Source: Pusillimonas sp. MFBS29
Lineage (GTDB): Bacteria; Pseudomonadota; Gammaproteobacteria; Burkholderiales; Burkholderiaceae_B
DNA length: 64,000 bases
NCBI RefSeq assembly: GCF_020687695.1
Contig: NZ_JAJEWL010000011.1
Coordinates: 1-64,000, forward strand
Direction: 5' to 3'
Shown: piece after piece, positions 1 to 10,173 of the stretch
Position numbering within the stretch: the stretch's first letter is position 1
How the letters are laid out: each line of letters starts with the position of its first letter
Made by a program: the position numbers and the translations under genes
Notes under the pieces: model-generated
What the model was told of the DNA's origin: nothing
Databases searched by the model: none
The model's input: the letters and a program-made list of their open reading frames with translations, nothing else

Positions 1-200
1 CGGGGTAGAGCGACATTGAGCAAGCCGCAGGCATGGGCTTCGGGCGGGGGCCAAAGGACGCGCTGTCTGAGCCGGAAGCGGGCCGGCGGACCGCGCCCCG
101 GCGAGTTCGCGTCCGACCCCGCGCGAAGCCCATGACAAGGGAACCCGCCATCGGCGGGCGCAGCGATAGGAGCGGCACCCCGCACACCTGACTGCACCGT
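1..200. other. Left-edge sequence without a recognised gene
   Basis: GC-rich stretch downstream of the minus-strand oxidoreductase gene. It contains one short open frame on the plus strand (ATG at 33, stop at 189-191, 52 codons). That frame is rich in Arg, Pro and Gly, has no ribosome binding site and no recognised domain. The composition looks more like an intergenic repeat or the remnant of a gene than an expressed protein. The segment may belong to a larger feature cut by the window edge. Confidence 0.3.
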
Positions 201-277
201 GCAAGAAACCCATACCAGTCACAACACGCACCAGTCAGCGCAAGAAACCCATACCACCCACAACGTGCACCAGCCAG
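201..277. repeat. Tandem direct repeat, two 38-bp copies with period 39
   Basis: Copy one is 201-238 and copy two is 240-277. Both begin GCAAGAAACCCATACCA, and they differ at about five positions by eye. The second copy ends one base before the stop codon of the minus-strand gene at 279. Two copies are too few for a CRISPR array. The copies could be a local duplication in the 3' untranslated region of that gene. Confidence 0.75.
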
Positions 278-278
278 A

Positions 279-3200
279 TTAAACGAGCACTCGCTCGATA
301 CCGCCGTCGTTGGCCTGGCGCACGTAGTCCTGCATCCAGCTTTCGCCCAGGATATGGCGTGCCATCTCTACCACAATGTAATCGGCATCCATGCCCGTTT
401 CGCCCTCGTAGCGCGACAAACCCTGCAGACAGGACGGACAGGACGTGAGCATCTTGACCTCGCCCTGGTAGCCGTCGGCGCGCAGGGTGGCCGTATTCTT
501 GACCAGCTCTTCCGACTTGCGGAATCGCACCTGCGTGGAAATGTCTGGGCGTGACACGGCCAGTGTGCCTGATTCGCCGCAGCACCTGTCTGTCTTGATA
601 GCCGTTTCACCCACCAGCGACTTGACCGTTTTCATCGGATCCTGCAGCTTCATGGGCGTATGACAAGGGTCGTGATACATATAACGCACGCCTTGAACGC
701 CCTGCAGCTGTATGCCTTTTTCAAGCAGATACTCGTGGATGTCGATCAGACGGCAGCCCGGGAAGATTTTGTCGAACTCGTAGCCGGCCAGCTGGTCGTA
801 GCAGGTGCCGCAACTGACTACCACCGTTTTGATATCGAGGTAGTTCAGCGTGGTCGCCATGCGATGGAACAGCACACGGTTGTCGGTGATGATTTTCTCG
901 GCTTTGTCTGTCATGCCGTTACCGCGCTGCGGATAGCCGCAGCACAGGTAGCCCGGTGGCAAGACTGTTTGTACGCCGGCATGCCAGAGCATGGCCTGAG
1001 TGGCCAGACCCACTTGCGAGAACAGCCTTTCAGAGCCGCAGCCCGGGAAGTAGAACACGGCTTCGGTGTCGGCCGAAGTGGCCGACGGATTGCGGATGAT
1101 CGGTATGTATTCGGCGTTTTCGATGTCCAGCAGCTTGCGTGCGGTTTGCTTGGGCAGGCCGCCAGGCATCTTCTTGTTGATGAAGTGTATGACCTGTTCG
1201 CGTATGGGTGCCTTGCCGACTGTGGCGGGTGGCTGTCCGACTTGCTTTTTCGAAGGGGATGCGAGCACATCGTGGGCCAGTCGCTGGGCTTTGTAGCCCA
1301 CGTCTATCATGGCTTTGCGGGTCGTCTTGATCACGCGCGGATCTTTGGCGTTCAGGAAGAACATCGCCGCGGTTGTGCCCGGATTGAACGACTTCTTGCC
1401 CATGCGGCGCAAGAGGGCGCGCATCTCCATCGAGACGTCGCCAAAATCAATATCGACCGGACAGGGGTTGTAGCACTTGTGGCAAACCGTGCAGTGATCG
1501 GCCACGTCTTCGAACTCTTCCCAGTGCTTCAGGCTGACGCCGCGACGGGTTTGCTCTTCGTACAGGAAGGCCTCGATCAGCAGCGAGGTGGCCAGGATCT
1601 TGTTGCGCGGCGAGTAAAGCAGATTGGCGCGCGGCACGTGGGTGGCGCATACCGGCTTGCATTTGCCACAACGCAGGCAATCTTTGATGGCGTGGGAAAT
1701 CGAGCCGATTTCACTGCGTTGCATGATCAGTGATTCGTAGCCCAGCAGGTTGAAGCTGGGCGTCCAGGCGTGGCGCAGGTCGGCGCCAGGCAGGAGCTTG
1801 CCGGCGTTGAAGCGACCGGTGGGGTCGACGCGCTGTTTGTATTCCTGGAAGGGGGCCAGCTCTTCTTCTGTAAGGAACTCGTACTTGGTCAATCCAATAC
1901 CGTGTTCACCTGAAATCACGCCATCGAGGTCGCGGGCGATCTGCATGATGCGCGCAACGGTTTCGTTGGCTTCGCGCAGCATGCCGTAGTCGTCGGAGTT
2001 GACCGGAATGTTGGTGTGCACGTTGCCGTCGCCTGCATGCATGTGCAGGGCCACGAATACGCGGCTCTTCAATATGCGATCGTGTGTAGCCTGGATTTCG
2101 GCCAGTACGGCGGCGCAATCTGCACCCGCGAAGTAGCGTTCCATCGGCGTACGCACTTCGGTCTTCCAGGAAACACGCAGGGTGTGATCCTGAACCAGAT
2201 CGAAGACGGTTGCATCGGGTTGTTGCGCCAGACGCTCGTTCAGTACGGGCTCGAGGTCGTGCAGGCCCAGGTTCAGCAGTGGCTGCAGGGCTTGCTGCAG
2301 CGGCATGTCAAGATTGTTCAGCAGCCACGACCAGCGGGCGCGCACGGCTTGCAGGCAAAGGACCGCATCGTGTGTGCGCTCGGCCAGGATTTCTTCACGA
2401 GTGTGCTCGGCATCGTCGTGGTCTTCGCTTTTGCCTATGGGCAGTTCGCCCTGCAGAAAGTGTTCCAGCGCGTCTAGCAGGCTCAGTTTGTTGCGGGTGG
2501 ACAGTTCTATATTGATGCGCTCGATGGCATCGGTATATTCGCCCATGCGGTCAAGCGGGATGACCACGTCTTCGTTGATCTTGAACGCGTTGGTGTGGCG
2601 GGCGATTGCCGCCGTGCGGGCGCGGTCCAGCCAGAATCGTTTGCGCGCTTCGGCGCTGACTGCCACAAAGCCTTCGCCATGGCGGGTATTGGCCAGTCGC
2701 ACCACTTCGCTGGCAGCCAGGGCCACGGCGTCGGGGTCATCGCCCACAATATCACCGATGAGCACCATTTTGGGCATGCCGCCGCGCTTGCTCTTGGTGG
2801 CGTAGCCCACAGCGCGCAGATATCGTTCGTCCAGATGTTCCAGACCTGCCAGGAGTGCGCCCTGGGCGCGCCCTGGGCCGTCAAGGTATTCCTTGATCTC
2901 GACTATGGACGGCACGGCATTGCGTGCCTGCCCGAAAAACTCCATACAGACGGTGCGTGTATGGGCCGGCATCCGATGCAGTATCCAGCGCGCCGAGGTA
3001 ATCAGGCCGTCGCAGCCTTCCTTCTGCACGCCAGGCAGGCCGGCCAGGAATTTGTCGGTAACGTCTTTGCCCAGTCCGGCCTTGCGAAAGCGTGCGCCTT
3101 CGATCACCAGGGTTTCACTGCGCAGCAATACGGCACCCGGCGCGGCGTTGCCGTCGAACCATTTGAGTTCGAAACGGACCTGTTCAGCGTCGTGTATCTT

Positions 3201-4217
3201 GCCCAGATTGTGTTCCAGGCGGGTTACCTCGAGCCAGTTGCCATCGGGGTCGACCATGCGCCACCAGGCCAGGTTATCGAGTGCGGTGCCCCAGAGCACT
3301 GCTTTCTTGCCACCGGCGTTCATGGCTACGTTGCCGCCCACACAGGATGCGTCGGCAGAGGTTGGGTCTACGGCAAAGACCTGGCCAGCGGCTTCGGCAG
3401 CTTCGGCCACGCGGCGAGTCACTACGCCTGCGCCGGTCAGTACGGTGTGAACAGGTTCGCTGACGCCGGGAAGCTGTGTGGCTTCGACGGCGGCGATGCT
3501 GTCGAGTTTCTCGGTGTTTATGACGGCCGATTGCGCGCTCAGGGGAATGGCGCCGCCCGTGTAGCCTGTGCCGCCTCCGCGTGGAATGATGGTCAGGTCC
3601 AGCTCTATGCAGCCACGCACCAGGGCCGCGATTTCGTTTTCGCTATCGGGCGTGAGTACGACAAAGGGATATTCGACGCGCCAGTCGGTGGCATCGGTTA
3701 CATGGGAAACACGTGACAGGCCATCGAACTTGATGTTGTCTTTATGTGTGATGCGCCCCAGGCGCTTGAGAATTTTCTTGCGCAGGTCGCGCGTTGTGGC
3801 AAATTCGTGCTCGAAGGCAGCCACGGCGGTGTGGGCCGCGCCCAGCAGGCGGGCGACCTTGTTGTCGCGGGTGCTGACGCTGGCGTCGCGCCGTTTGTCG
3901 ATTTCGCCCAGCCTGTGCTTCAGGGCCTGCACCAGCATGTGCTGGCGTTTGGGGTTCTCGAGCAGGTCGTCATGCAGATAAGGGTTGCGTTTGACCACCC
4001 AGATATCGCCCAGAACTTCGAACAGCATGCGGGCCGAGTGCCCGGTGCGGCGCTCGCTGCGCAACTCAGACAGCAGGTCCCAGGCCTCGGAGCCCAGCAA
4101 TCGTATGACGATCTCGCGGTCGGCATACGACGTGTAGTTATAGGGGATTTCACGCAGACGCGAAGTGGATGCGGGAGCCTGTGCGGCTAGCAGATGACTG
4201 GCAGTGGGGGCGTTCAT
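279..4217 (-). CDS. FAD/FMN-linked oxidoreductase with Fe-S and CCG domains (DUF3683 type)
   Basis: The protein is about 1312 residues. Its N-terminal part resembles DUF3683. An FAD_binding_4 domain follows, with the glycine-rich stretch [12 protein letters not shown] near residue 210, and then an FAD-oxidase C domain ([21 protein letters not shown]). Two 4Fe-4S motifs follow ([11 protein letters not shown] near 850, [14 protein letters not shown] near 910). Two cysteine-rich CCG domains close the protein (CCGYP near 1090, CCGESG near 1212). This is a single-chain fusion of what GlcD/GlcF-type or D-lactate dehydrogenases split over subunits. It probably oxidises a 2-hydroxy acid and passes electrons to the quinone pool; the substrate is unknown. 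The ATG at 4217 is preferred over an in-frame TTG at 4226; neither has a clear Shine-Dalgarno sequence. Confidence 0.85.
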   Translation of the reverse strand: MNAPTASHLLAAQAPASTSRLREIPYNYTSYADREIVIRLLGSEAWDLLSELRSERRTGHSARMLFEVLGDIWVVKRNPYLHDDLLENPKRQHMLVQALKHRLGEIDKRRDASVSTRDNKVARLLGAAHTAVAAFEHEFATTRDLRKKILKRLGRITHKDNIKFDGLSRVSHVTDATDWRVEYPFVVLTPDSENEIAALVRGCIELDLTIIPRGGGTGYTGGAIPLSAQSAVINTEKLDSIAAVEATQLPGVSEPVHTVLTGAGVVTRRVAEAAEAAGQVFAVDPTSADASCVGGNVAMNAGGKKAVLWGTALDNLAWWRMVDPDGNWLEVTRLEHNLGKIHDAEQVRFELKWFDGNAAPGAVLLRSETLVIEGARFRKAGLGKDVTDKFLAGLPGVQKEGCDGLITSARWILHRMPAHTRTVCMEFFGQARNAVPSIVEIKEYLDGPGRAQGALLAGLEHLDERYLRAVGYATKSKRGGMPKMVLIGDIVGDDPDAVALAASEVVRLANTRHGEGFVAVSAEARKRFWLDRARTAAIARHTNAFKINEDVVIPLDRMGEYTDAIERINIELSTRNKLSLLDALEHFLQGELPIGKSEDHDDAEHTREEILAERTHDAVLCLQAVRARWSWLLNNLDMPLQQALQPLLNLGLHDLEPVLNERLAQQPDATVFDLVQDHTLRVSWKTEVRTPMERYFAGADCAAVLAEIQATHDRILKSRVFVALHMHAGDGNVHTNIPVNSDDYGMLREANETVARIMQIARDLDGVISGEHGIGLTKYEFLTEEELAPFQEYKQRVDPTGRFNAGKLLPGADLRHAWTPSFNLLGYESLIMQRSEIGSISHAIKDCLRCGKCKPVCATHVPRANLLYSPRNKILATSLLIEAFLYEEQTRRGVSLKHWEEFEDVADHCTVCHKCYNPCPVDIDFGDVSMEMRALLRRMGKKSFNPGTTAAMFFLNAKDPRVIKTTRKAMIDVGYKAQRLAHDVLASPSKKQVGQPPATVGKAPIREQVIHFINKKMPGGLPKQTARKLLDIENAEYIPIIRNPSATSADTEAVFYFPGCGSERLFSQVGLATQAMLWHAGVQTVLPPGYLCCGYPQRGNGMTDKAEKIITDNRVLFHRMATTLNYLDIKTVVVSCGTCYDQLAGYEFDKIFPGCRLIDIHEYLLEKGIQLQGVQGVRYMYHDPCHTPMKLQDPMKTVKSLVGETAIKTDRCCGESGTLAVSRPDISTQVRFRKSEELVKNTATLRADGYQGEVKMLTSCPSCLQGLSRYEGETGMDADYIVVEMARHILGESWMQDYVRQANDGGIERVLV

Positions 4218-4296
4218 GACTGGCAAAAAAAGGGGGCCCTTAAAGCGTTAGTGTAAGGGATAAGCCGAAGTTTATCTTGCTCGGAGCGGGCTGTGC

Positions 4297-4818
4297 TCAG
4301 TGCGCTTCCGGAAACAGCCACAGCAAGGCTGCGGTCATGGTCAGGTAGCGCAAGAATTTTCCGATGGCCATATAGAGCACGCAGGGCCAGAAAGGCAGTC
4401 GCAGCCAGCCCGCCACGGCGCACAGTGGGTCACCCACTGCGGGCAGCCAGGAAAACAGCAGGGCCGGTGGCCCCATCCGATGCAGCCAATAGCTCACATA
4501 GTCATGCCAGCGCCCGCCGGTCTTGGTCTTGGGTTTGTAGGGATGTTTTTCGCGCCAGCGGTCGTAGGCTTTTTCGGCGCCCATGCCCATGGCATAGCTG
4601 ATGGCTCCGCCTGTGGTGTTGCCCAGGGTGGCCACAAGCACGGCGGGCCAGAACATGTCGGCGGCCAGCTTGATGTAGCCGAAGACGGCCGGCTCAGAGC
4701 CCAGGGGGAGCAGGGTGGCCGAGAGCAGGCTGACAAGGAAAATTGCACTTAACCCTACTCGTGGCAATGCCAGGGTAAGGAGCAGCCAATGCACCGATGA
4801 TTGCAGCCACGCTTCCAT
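4297..4818 (-). CDS. YqaA-like small membrane protein (DedA/SNARE-associated family)
   Basis: 173 residues with several hydrophobic segments, near residues 20-45, 50-75, 115-135 and 140-165. The segment LGNTTGGAISYAMG and the motif SWLPAVGDPLCAVAGWLR are typical of the YqaA branch of the VTT/DedA-like inner-membrane proteins. The family is linked to membrane homeostasis and lipid flipping, but this branch has no firm function. The gene lies 79 bases upstream of the oxidoreductase gene on the same strand and may be cotranscribed with it. It is divergent from ilvA. Confidence 0.75.
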   Translation of the reverse strand: MEAWLQSSVHWLLLTLALPRVGLSAIFLVSLLSATLLPLGSEPAVFGYIKLAADMFWPAVLVATLGNTTGGAISYAMGMGAEKAYDRWREKHPYKPKTKTGGRWHDYVSYWLHRMGPPALLFSWLPAVGDPLCAVAGWLRLPFWPCVLYMAIGKFLRYLTMTAALLWLFPEAH

Positions 4819-4922
4819 AGCGCGCTAGTGTAGCGCAGCGCAGGCCTTGCGCTATGGTATTCTGTTTTCTTGTCTTTTCTTACATTTTTGGCCGTCCGGC
4901 CGACCCGCACCCCTCTTGTCAT

Positions 4923-6431
4923 ATGTCTACAGACTATCTAAAGCGCATCCTGACGTCCAAGGTATACGACGTCGCTGTCGAGACGCCTCTTGATTTTGCC
5001 CCACAGGTTTCAGCACGTATACACAATCAGGTTTATTTGAAGCGTGAAGATACCCAGGCCGTATTCAGTTTCAAGCTGCGCGGCGCCTATAACAAGATGG
5101 CCAACCTGAGCCCGGCCGAGCTCAAGCACGGGGTGATTGCGGCGTCGGCGGGCAACCATGCACAAGGTGTTGCGCTGTCTGCACGCAAGCTTGGCTGCCG
5201 CGCCGTCATCGTCATGCCGGTGACATCGCCTCAGGTGAAGGTGGATGCGGTACGAAGGTTTGGCGGCGAAGTCGTACTGATGGGCGAAAGCTTTACCGAC
5301 GCGTACGAGCATGCGAAGGTGCTCGAAGCCAAGGAAAAGCTGACCTTTGTTCACCCCTTTGATGATCCCTATGTCATTGCAGGCCAGGGCACGATAGGCA
5401 TGGAAATCCTGCGCCAGCGTCCTGGTCCCATCGATGCCATCTTCCTGGCCATAGGCGGGGGCGGTCTGATCGCGGGGGTGGCGGCCTATATCAAGCAGTT
5501 GCGCCCCGAAATCAAGATTATCGGTGTGCAGACCGTTGACTCCGATGCGATGGTGCGCAGCGTGCAGGCTGGCCGGCGCGTCACCCTTGGCGATGTAGGC
5601 CTGTTTTCCGACGGCACGGCAGTCAAGCAGGTGGGCAAGGAAAACTTCAGACTGGTGCGCGAGTACGTCGATGACTTTGTGCTGGTCGATACCGATGCCA
5701 TTGCCGCCGCAATCAAAGACGTATTCCAGGATACGCGCAGCGTGCTTGAACCCGCTGGTGCCCTGGCGCTGGCGGGCGCCAAGCGCTACGCCATGCAGAA
5801 CAAGTGGAAGGACAAGCATCTTGTGGCGGTCACCAGCGGCGCCAACATGAACTTCGACCGCTTGCGTTTCGTGGCCGAGCGGGCCGATGTCGGCGAGGCG
5901 CGCGAAGCCTTGTTCGCGCTGACCATACCTGAACAGCGCGGCAGCTTCCTGCGCTTGTGTGCAGCGGTCGGCAGCCGCAGCGTCACTGAATTCAACTACC
6001 GGATTTCGGATTCCGAGCAGGCACATGTTTTTGTGGGCCTGCAGATCAACGCCGAGGCCGAGATCGAAAAGCTGGCCACCAGCTTTCGCAAGAAAGGTTT
6101 TTCCACGCTGGATCTGACCGGCAACGAGATGGCCAAGACGCATTTGCGCTACATGGTGGGTGGCCATTCCGACCTGGCCAAGCATGAGCTGCTGTTCCGC
6201 TTTGAATTTCCCGAGCGGCCGGGGGCACTGATGAAATTCCTGGGCGAGATGAGTCCGGGCTGGAATATCAGTCTGTTCCATTACCGCAACCAGGGGGATG
6301 ATTACGGACGCATTCTGGTGGGCATACAGGTGCCGCCTGAAGACAAGAAAGAGTTCAAGGCCTTCCTGGATGGACTGGGATATCCGTACTGGAACGAAAG
6401 TGACAACCCGGCCTATCGACTCTTCCTCTAG
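4923..6431 (+). CDS. ilvA: Threonine ammonia-lyase, biosynthetic
   Basis: 502 residues. A PLP fold type II domain carries the Schiff-base lysine in FKLRGAYN near residue 50, the ring-nitrogen region SAGNHAQGVALSA, and the phosphate-binding GGGGLIAG near 178. The C-terminal 170 residues form two ACT-like Thr_dehydrat_C domains, the allosteric module of the biosynthetic enzyme that responds to isoleucine and valine. The enzyme makes 2-oxobutanoate for isoleucine synthesis in the cytoplasm. The open frame extends upstream to 4854, but the ATG at 4923 gives the usual N-terminus (MSTDYLKRIL) and family length. Confidence 0.95.
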   Translation: MSTDYLKRILTSKVYDVAVETPLDFAPQVSARIHNQVYLKREDTQAVFSFKLRGAYNKMANLSPAELKHGVIAASAGNHAQGVALSARKLGCRAVIVMPVTSPQVKVDAVRRFGGEVVLMGESFTDAYEHAKVLEAKEKLTFVHPFDDPYVIAGQGTIGMEILRQRPGPIDAIFLAIGGGGLIAGVAAYIKQLRPEIKIIGVQTVDSDAMVRSVQAGRRVTLGDVGLFSDGTAVKQVGKENFRLVREYVDDFVLVDTDAIAAAIKDVFQDTRSVLEPAGALALAGAKRYAMQNKWKDKHLVAVTSGANMNFDRLRFVAERADVGEAREALFALTIPEQRGSFLRLCAAVGSRSVTEFNYRISDSEQAHVFVGLQINAEAEIEKLATSFRKKGFSTLDLTGNEMAKTHLRYMVGGHSDLAKHELLFRFEFPERPGALMKFLGEMSPGWNISLFHYRNQGDDYGRILVGIQVPPEDKKEFKAFLDGLGYPYWNESDNPAYRLFL

Positions 6432-6435
6432 GGAT

Positions 6436-7953
6436 GTGCAGTCATACCAGCCCCGCCTGGGGCTGGAGATGGAAATGGTGGTGGCCGATGCCCGCAGCGG
6501 TGCCAGCCTGCCGGTAAAAAAGTACTTTGATGCCCTGCTCGAAATCAAGCGGGCGCGTGGCCTGACTTGCTCTCAGGCCTTCCTTGACGGGCGCTGTGTG
6601 GCGGTGCACACGCCATTGGCCGAATGCGGGCTGGACAATGGTTTTAACCTGCTGGAAACCGCCCTGGTGCCCGTACAGGGCGGCGTGGGCGGGCTCGATC
6701 GCCTGGCGCAGCTGGCTCATCAGGAGCTGACCGACACCCTGCAAGCCTTGCAGGCGGATGGCGCCTGCATATTGAACGTTGCACAGCATCCGGCCTGCGC
6801 ACGCAGCCGCAGCTGGTATGAAGACACTTGCGTTCCCCGACCCATCTATCGCGAACTGCGGGAGCACCGTGGCTGGCACCATTGGGAAGGCATCGATGCC
6901 AAGGCGCAGAATGGTGCGAACACCTCGGTGCCGGTCGGGCAGGCGGTGCGCGCCCTGAATGTGGCCGTTGCACTGGCGCCGACCAGCATAGCGCTGTTTG
7001 CCAACAGCCCGCTGGAATCCGGGGTGCGAACCGGCTACAAGGAAAATCGCATGACGCTGTGGTCCAGGGTATTCGGGCCGTCGCGGTTTCCCGGCGACCT
7101 GTTCCTGAGCACCTATCCAGACCGGGCCTTTCATGACCTGGCCGATTTCTTCAACTGGATGTTCGGACCCGGGACGGTGACGCGCGGCCTGCCCATGAGC
7201 TTGTCGTATGACTACAAGTCGGTGCCGGTTGTGATCCTGGATGCCGATCCCAGCCTGCTTGAGTTTCTGCATGCCAGGCAGTGGACCGGACGACGGACGG
7301 ATAACGGACTGGCGGTCACGCTGCAGCCTCAGGCCCAGCATTTTGTGTATTCGCAGATAGGTCAGTTTCTGGATGCACGGCTGCGTTATCGCATGGATCA
7401 ACTGCCGGCGCTGCAGGACGTCCTGCATGCCTGGCGCCAGGATGGCGGGCTGGAGGCCCTTTTTGCTGCGTACGGGGCGCAGCTTTATATCGAGGCGCGT
7501 GCTCCTGGAGCGGGTTTTGCCGACCAGGCCTTGCTTGATGCCGCAGGACCGGACATTGCGCGCAGCATGCTTGTGTCGCCCACTGCCTTGCAGGCTGGCT
7601 TGCTGGGTAATCTGGATCAGGCCTGGCAACTGGTGAACGACGTGGGCTGGAAGCAATTGGGTGAGTTGCGGCTGGTCGCCATGCGGGCCGGCCTTGAGGA
7701 CGACCGGGTCTGCGCCTTGTGTGCCGATGTGCTGGCCGTGGCCAGGGCCGGGTTGCCGCCACAAGACGTTCACTGGCTGGCGTATCCGGAGTTCGTGCAG
7801 GACGAAAGACGTTGTGCGGCAGACCGGCTGCTGGACACATGGACGGCGGCAGGCCGCTCGGAGCAGGCGCGGCTGGCAGCCGTGCTGGACAGGCACTGTG
7901 CCTTGCATCCGCAGCAGTTTTCCTGGCGTAGCAGCCTGTCTGCCACCTTCTGA
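6436..7953 (+). CDS. Glutamate-cysteine ligase-like protein (GCS2 superfamily)
   Basis: About 505 residues from a GTG four bases after the ilvA stop. The frame is also open upstream inside ilvA, but the family signature LGLEMEMVV begins only about 8 residues after this GTG. Motifs typical of carboxylate-amine ligases of the glutamine synthetase superfamily are visible: GLEMEM for metal and nucleotide binding, GFNLLETALVPV, NTSVPV and TGYKENRM. The expected activity is ATP-dependent gamma-glutamyl amide bond formation, possibly the first step of glutathione synthesis. Substrate assignment from sequence alone is weak. The close spacing suggests cotranscription with ilvA. A start at ATG 6470 would cut into the conserved motif. 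Confidence 0.7.
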   Translation: MQSYQPRLGLEMEMVVADARSGASLPVKKYFDALLEIKRARGLTCSQAFLDGRCVAVHTPLAECGLDNGFNLLETALVPVQGGVGGLDRLAQLAHQELTDTLQALQADGACILNVAQHPACARSRSWYEDTCVPRPIYRELREHRGWHHWEGIDAKAQNGANTSVPVGQAVRALNVAVALAPTSIALFANSPLESGVRTGYKENRMTLWSRVFGPSRFPGDLFLSTYPDRAFHDLADFFNWMFGPGTVTRGLPMSLSYDYKSVPVVILDADPSLLEFLHARQWTGRRTDNGLAVTLQPQAQHFVYSQIGQFLDARLRYRMDQLPALQDVLHAWRQDGGLEALFAAYGAQLYIEARAPGAGFADQALLDAAGPDIARSMLVSPTALQAGLLGNLDQAWQLVNDVGWKQLGELRLVAMRAGLEDDRVCALCADVLAVARAGLPPQDVHWLAYPEFVQDERRCAADRLLDTWTAAGRSEQARLAAVLDRHCALHPQQFSWRSSLSATF

Positions 7954-7998
7954 TGAAAGACCGCGCGAAAACCATCCTGATGTCATGGTTATCCATGA

Positions 7999-8048
7999 TT
8001 GAATACTTCTTGTATCGTTAAGTAATATTTCGTAATCCTGTTCAGGAT
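7999..8048 (+). promoter_or_regulatory. Candidate promoter with overlapping palindrome
   Basis: TTGAAT (7999-8004), an 18-base spacer and TAATAT (8023-8028) form a plausible sigma-70-like pair. A perfect 6+6 palindrome ATCCTG-TT-CAGGAT (8035-8048) lies where transcription would start, which is a typical position for an operator. It would serve the repeat protein gene at 8135. The assignment is by eye and weak. Confidence 0.3.
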
Positions 8049-8134
8049 CGGGGCTTCCTGGTTACATCCCCCGCAGCATCACTCCCTTCATCTTGTAATT
8101 CTCACGTTGTACGCTGTCTTTACTGGAGCTTGTT

Positions 8135-8923
8135 ATGGTTGCATCTAGCGTGTTTGATCCGGAGTTTTACCTGAAGCAAAACCCTGATGTCGCGGAGGCT
8201 GTTCACAACGGCTGGATGACGGCACTCAGTCATTTCGAACAATATGGCATGTCGGAAGACCGCTCGCCATTTTCCTTGTTCAATGCCGAATACTATCTGG
8301 CCCAGAATCCCGACGTGGCTGCGGCGGTCAAGCTCGGCCACATATCTGCCGTCCAGCATTTCATGCTGTATGGCTCCACCGAGGTACGCGATTTCGGTCC
8401 CTTGTTCGACGTGCAGTCTTATCTTGACGCGAACCCCGATGTGGCCGCCGCAGTCGAGCAAGGCCAGTTATCTCCTTTACAGCATTTTCTGGCGTATGGC
8501 GTGGCCGAAGCACGCGATCTGGGTAATGGCGTGAATCTGGCCGAGTTCGACCAGGACCCCGTTTTTTCCGCCGCCGTGGCGGCCGGAGACCTGCAGGGGG
8601 CGGTTGAGCGACTGGGCGACGTTATACCCTTTTTGCCGAGTTTCATCGCACCCACAGGCTGGCAAGTCGTACCCATAGACACCCTGACCGACCAGGACTT
8701 CGTATTGCCGGCCTGGATGGGACCGGGGGTGGTTGATCTTATCCAGGATCTGCAAAGCAAGATCGTTACGTCGGGCCTGGTGGATCCTGAAAATCTGAAT
8801 CCTGACGGCACTGTTAAAGACCCGTCCGAGCTGGTTGAACTGGTCATCGACCATTTCGGCGGCCCCGGCGCTGTAGATATTATTGGCGACTTGACCGGCG
8901 GGTTTGATATCCCCATGGGCTAG
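8135..8923 (+). CDS. Protein with three 39-residue FDxxxYLxxNPDVAxAV repeats
   Basis: 262 residues with CTGGAG about 7 bases before the ATG. Residues about 7-123 hold three consecutive repeats of roughly 39 residues. Each begins F-D/N-x-E/Q-x-Y-L and continues with NPDVA-A-V, a Gly, then L/V-x-H-F-x-x-Y-G. The remaining 140 residues are acidic and Gly/Pro/Asp-rich, with no recognised domain. There is no N-terminal signal peptide. Such repeats occur in some large secreted or Ca-binding proteins, often type I secretion substrates, but no RTX nonapeptides are present. The function is unknown. The gene is convergent with the binding-protein and phosphatase operon. Confidence 0.75.
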   Translation: MVASSVFDPEFYLKQNPDVAEAVHNGWMTALSHFEQYGMSEDRSPFSLFNAEYYLAQNPDVAAAVKLGHISAVQHFMLYGSTEVRDFGPLFDVQSYLDANPDVAAAVEQGQLSPLQHFLAYGVAEARDLGNGVNLAEFDQDPVFSAAVAAGDLQGAVERLGDVIPFLPSFIAPTGWQVVPIDTLTDQDFVLPAWMGPGVVDLIQDLQSKIVTSGLVDPENLNPDGTVKDPSELVELVIDHFGGPGAVDIIGDLTGGFDIPMG

Positions 8924-8950
8924 GAGCGTGGGCTGGTGCCCGCGTTCCCC

Positions 8951-8975
8951 CGCACGGGCGCCATGCACCCGTGCG
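8951..8975. terminator. Candidate bidirectional hairpin between convergent genes
   Basis: CGCACGGG (8951-8958) pairs perfectly with CCCGTGCG (8968-8975) around a 9-base loop. It lies between the 3' ends of the repeat-protein gene and the binding-protein gene. There is no good U-tract on either side, so it is only a possible terminator. Confidence 0.35.
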
Positions 8976-8979
8976 CCCT

Positions 8980-10173
8980 TCAGCGCCTCGATTCGTAGAC
9001 TTCATCGGCAGCCAGCAAAATGTCTACGGGTGGATCAAAGCCTATGATGCGCGCCGTGCCCAGATTCAGTGCAATCTTGGGCGGATCAACCCACAACTGA
9101 CTAAGCTGCCGGGGCTTGGCCCCGTTCAGTACACGCGCAATGGTTTCGGCATGGAACAGGCCCACATACGATAAGTCTGCCTGGGCCAGGCTAAGCAGGA
9201 TGCCCTGTTTTACGTCTCTTGAGCCCGCCATGGAAAAGCTGGGAATCTTGGCTTTTTCAAGTATCTGGGCCAGTGCCCTGATCGACGTTGATGTCACTCC
9301 ACGATGCGTAGTCACATAGACGGCGTCTACATTCTGGTCGGCAAGCTGCTGATAGCATTGCAAGGCGTTGTCTATGGCCTGCTCGGTCGTCATGCTGTTT
9401 GATTGCGCATGGCAATGCCTGATCTTGAAGCCCAGTTCCTGCCCGACTTGCTCGACGGCCGCAACCGCGCCATAGCTTCGCCCGGCCTCGCTGTCTTCAT
9501 AAACAATGCCCAATTCCTTGAACGGCACGATTTCATGGAAAAGCCTGACCTGGCGCTGGTAACGCTCGGGCTCTATGCGGGTGTGCAGGTTGTCGCGACC
9601 GCTGTCGGTGGCGCTGTCGGAAATCTTTGCCGCCAGCGGATCGCTGGTCGAACCGACGATAGTGGGAACGGGCGGGCCCAGGGCACGAAGGTCCTGGCCG
9701 GCCCAGGTGCCCATGGCGATGATCAGGTCGATGTCGTGTTGCTGCTCGATGCGTGCGGCTATCGCCTCCCGCATGGGGGCGCGCTGCTCGGCATCGAAAT
9801 TGCCCGGCTGCCACCAGGCATCGGGTACGAGCTCGAGATAGGTGCTTTGTGTGTGCCGGCCCAACCATATCCACAGGTCGTGTCCGCTCACGCCTTCAGG
9901 CATGTCGTCATCCAGGGTCAGCCAGCCCAGGCGCTGCAGACCCTGGATGACCGCAGCCAGCGTTGCCGGGTAATCAGCATATTCACCGCTTTCCACGTAA
10001 GCTATGCGCCAGCGCGTGCCGTCGGCCTTCTTGATGGGAGTGGTCTGGAACAGTTGGCTTGCGCCTTCAGACGCTGTTGCATCGGGTGCCGTTGCCTTGG
10101 CGGCTGATGCGGGCAGGGTCGTGGTGCACAGGCCCAGGGTGATGATTGCATAGGCAATGAGGCGTGAAATCAT
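8980..10173 (-). CDS. Periplasmic substrate-binding protein (ABC_sub_bind type), orphan
   Basis: 397 residues. The signal peptide has a hydrophobic core near residues 5-20 and a probable cut after LPASA near residue 24. The mature part resembles the ABC_sub_bind (PF04392-like) family: a Rossmann-like two-lobed fold with stretches such as IAMGTWAGQDLRALG, VGSTSDPLAAKI and FSMAGSRDVKQGILLSL. No ABC permease or ATPase gene is next to it. The gene instead follows the RsbU-type phosphatase gene with a 4-base ATGA overlap, so the two are translationally coupled. A role as ligand-sensing partner of the phosphatase's periplasmic domain is an inference. Confidence 0.75.
   Translation of the reverse strand: MISRLIAYAIITLGLCTTTLPASAAKATAPDATASEGASQLFQTTPIKKADGTRWRIAYVESGEYADYPATLAAVIQGLQRLGWLTLDDDMPEGVSGHDLWIWLGRHTQSTYLELVPDAWWQPGNFDAEQRAPMREAIAARIEQQHDIDLIIAMGTWAGQDLRALGPPVPTIVGSTSDPLAAKISDSATDSGRDNLHTRIEPERYQRQVRLFHEIVPFKELGIVYEDSEAGRSYGAVAAVEQVGQELGFKIRHCHAQSNSMTTEQAIDNALQCYQQLADQNVDAVYVTTHRGVTSTSIRALAQILEKAKIPSFSMAGSRDVKQGILLSLAQADLSYVGLFHAETIARVLNGAKPRQLSQLWVDPPKIALNLGTARIIGFDPPVDILLAADEVYESRR

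Noticed and set aside
201-277. CRISPR-like repeat
   Set aside because: There are only two units, no distinct spacers (one base between copies) and no cas genes.
4225-4243. Intrinsic terminator on the minus strand (GGGCCCCCTTTTTTT)
   Set aside because: The possible stem is only 4-5 bp with too small a loop, and it lies just upstream of a gene start.
5010-7986. Two long minus-strand open frames opposite ilvA and the GCS2-like gene
   Set aside because: They have no domains and atypical composition, while the plus strand encodes recognised enzymes.
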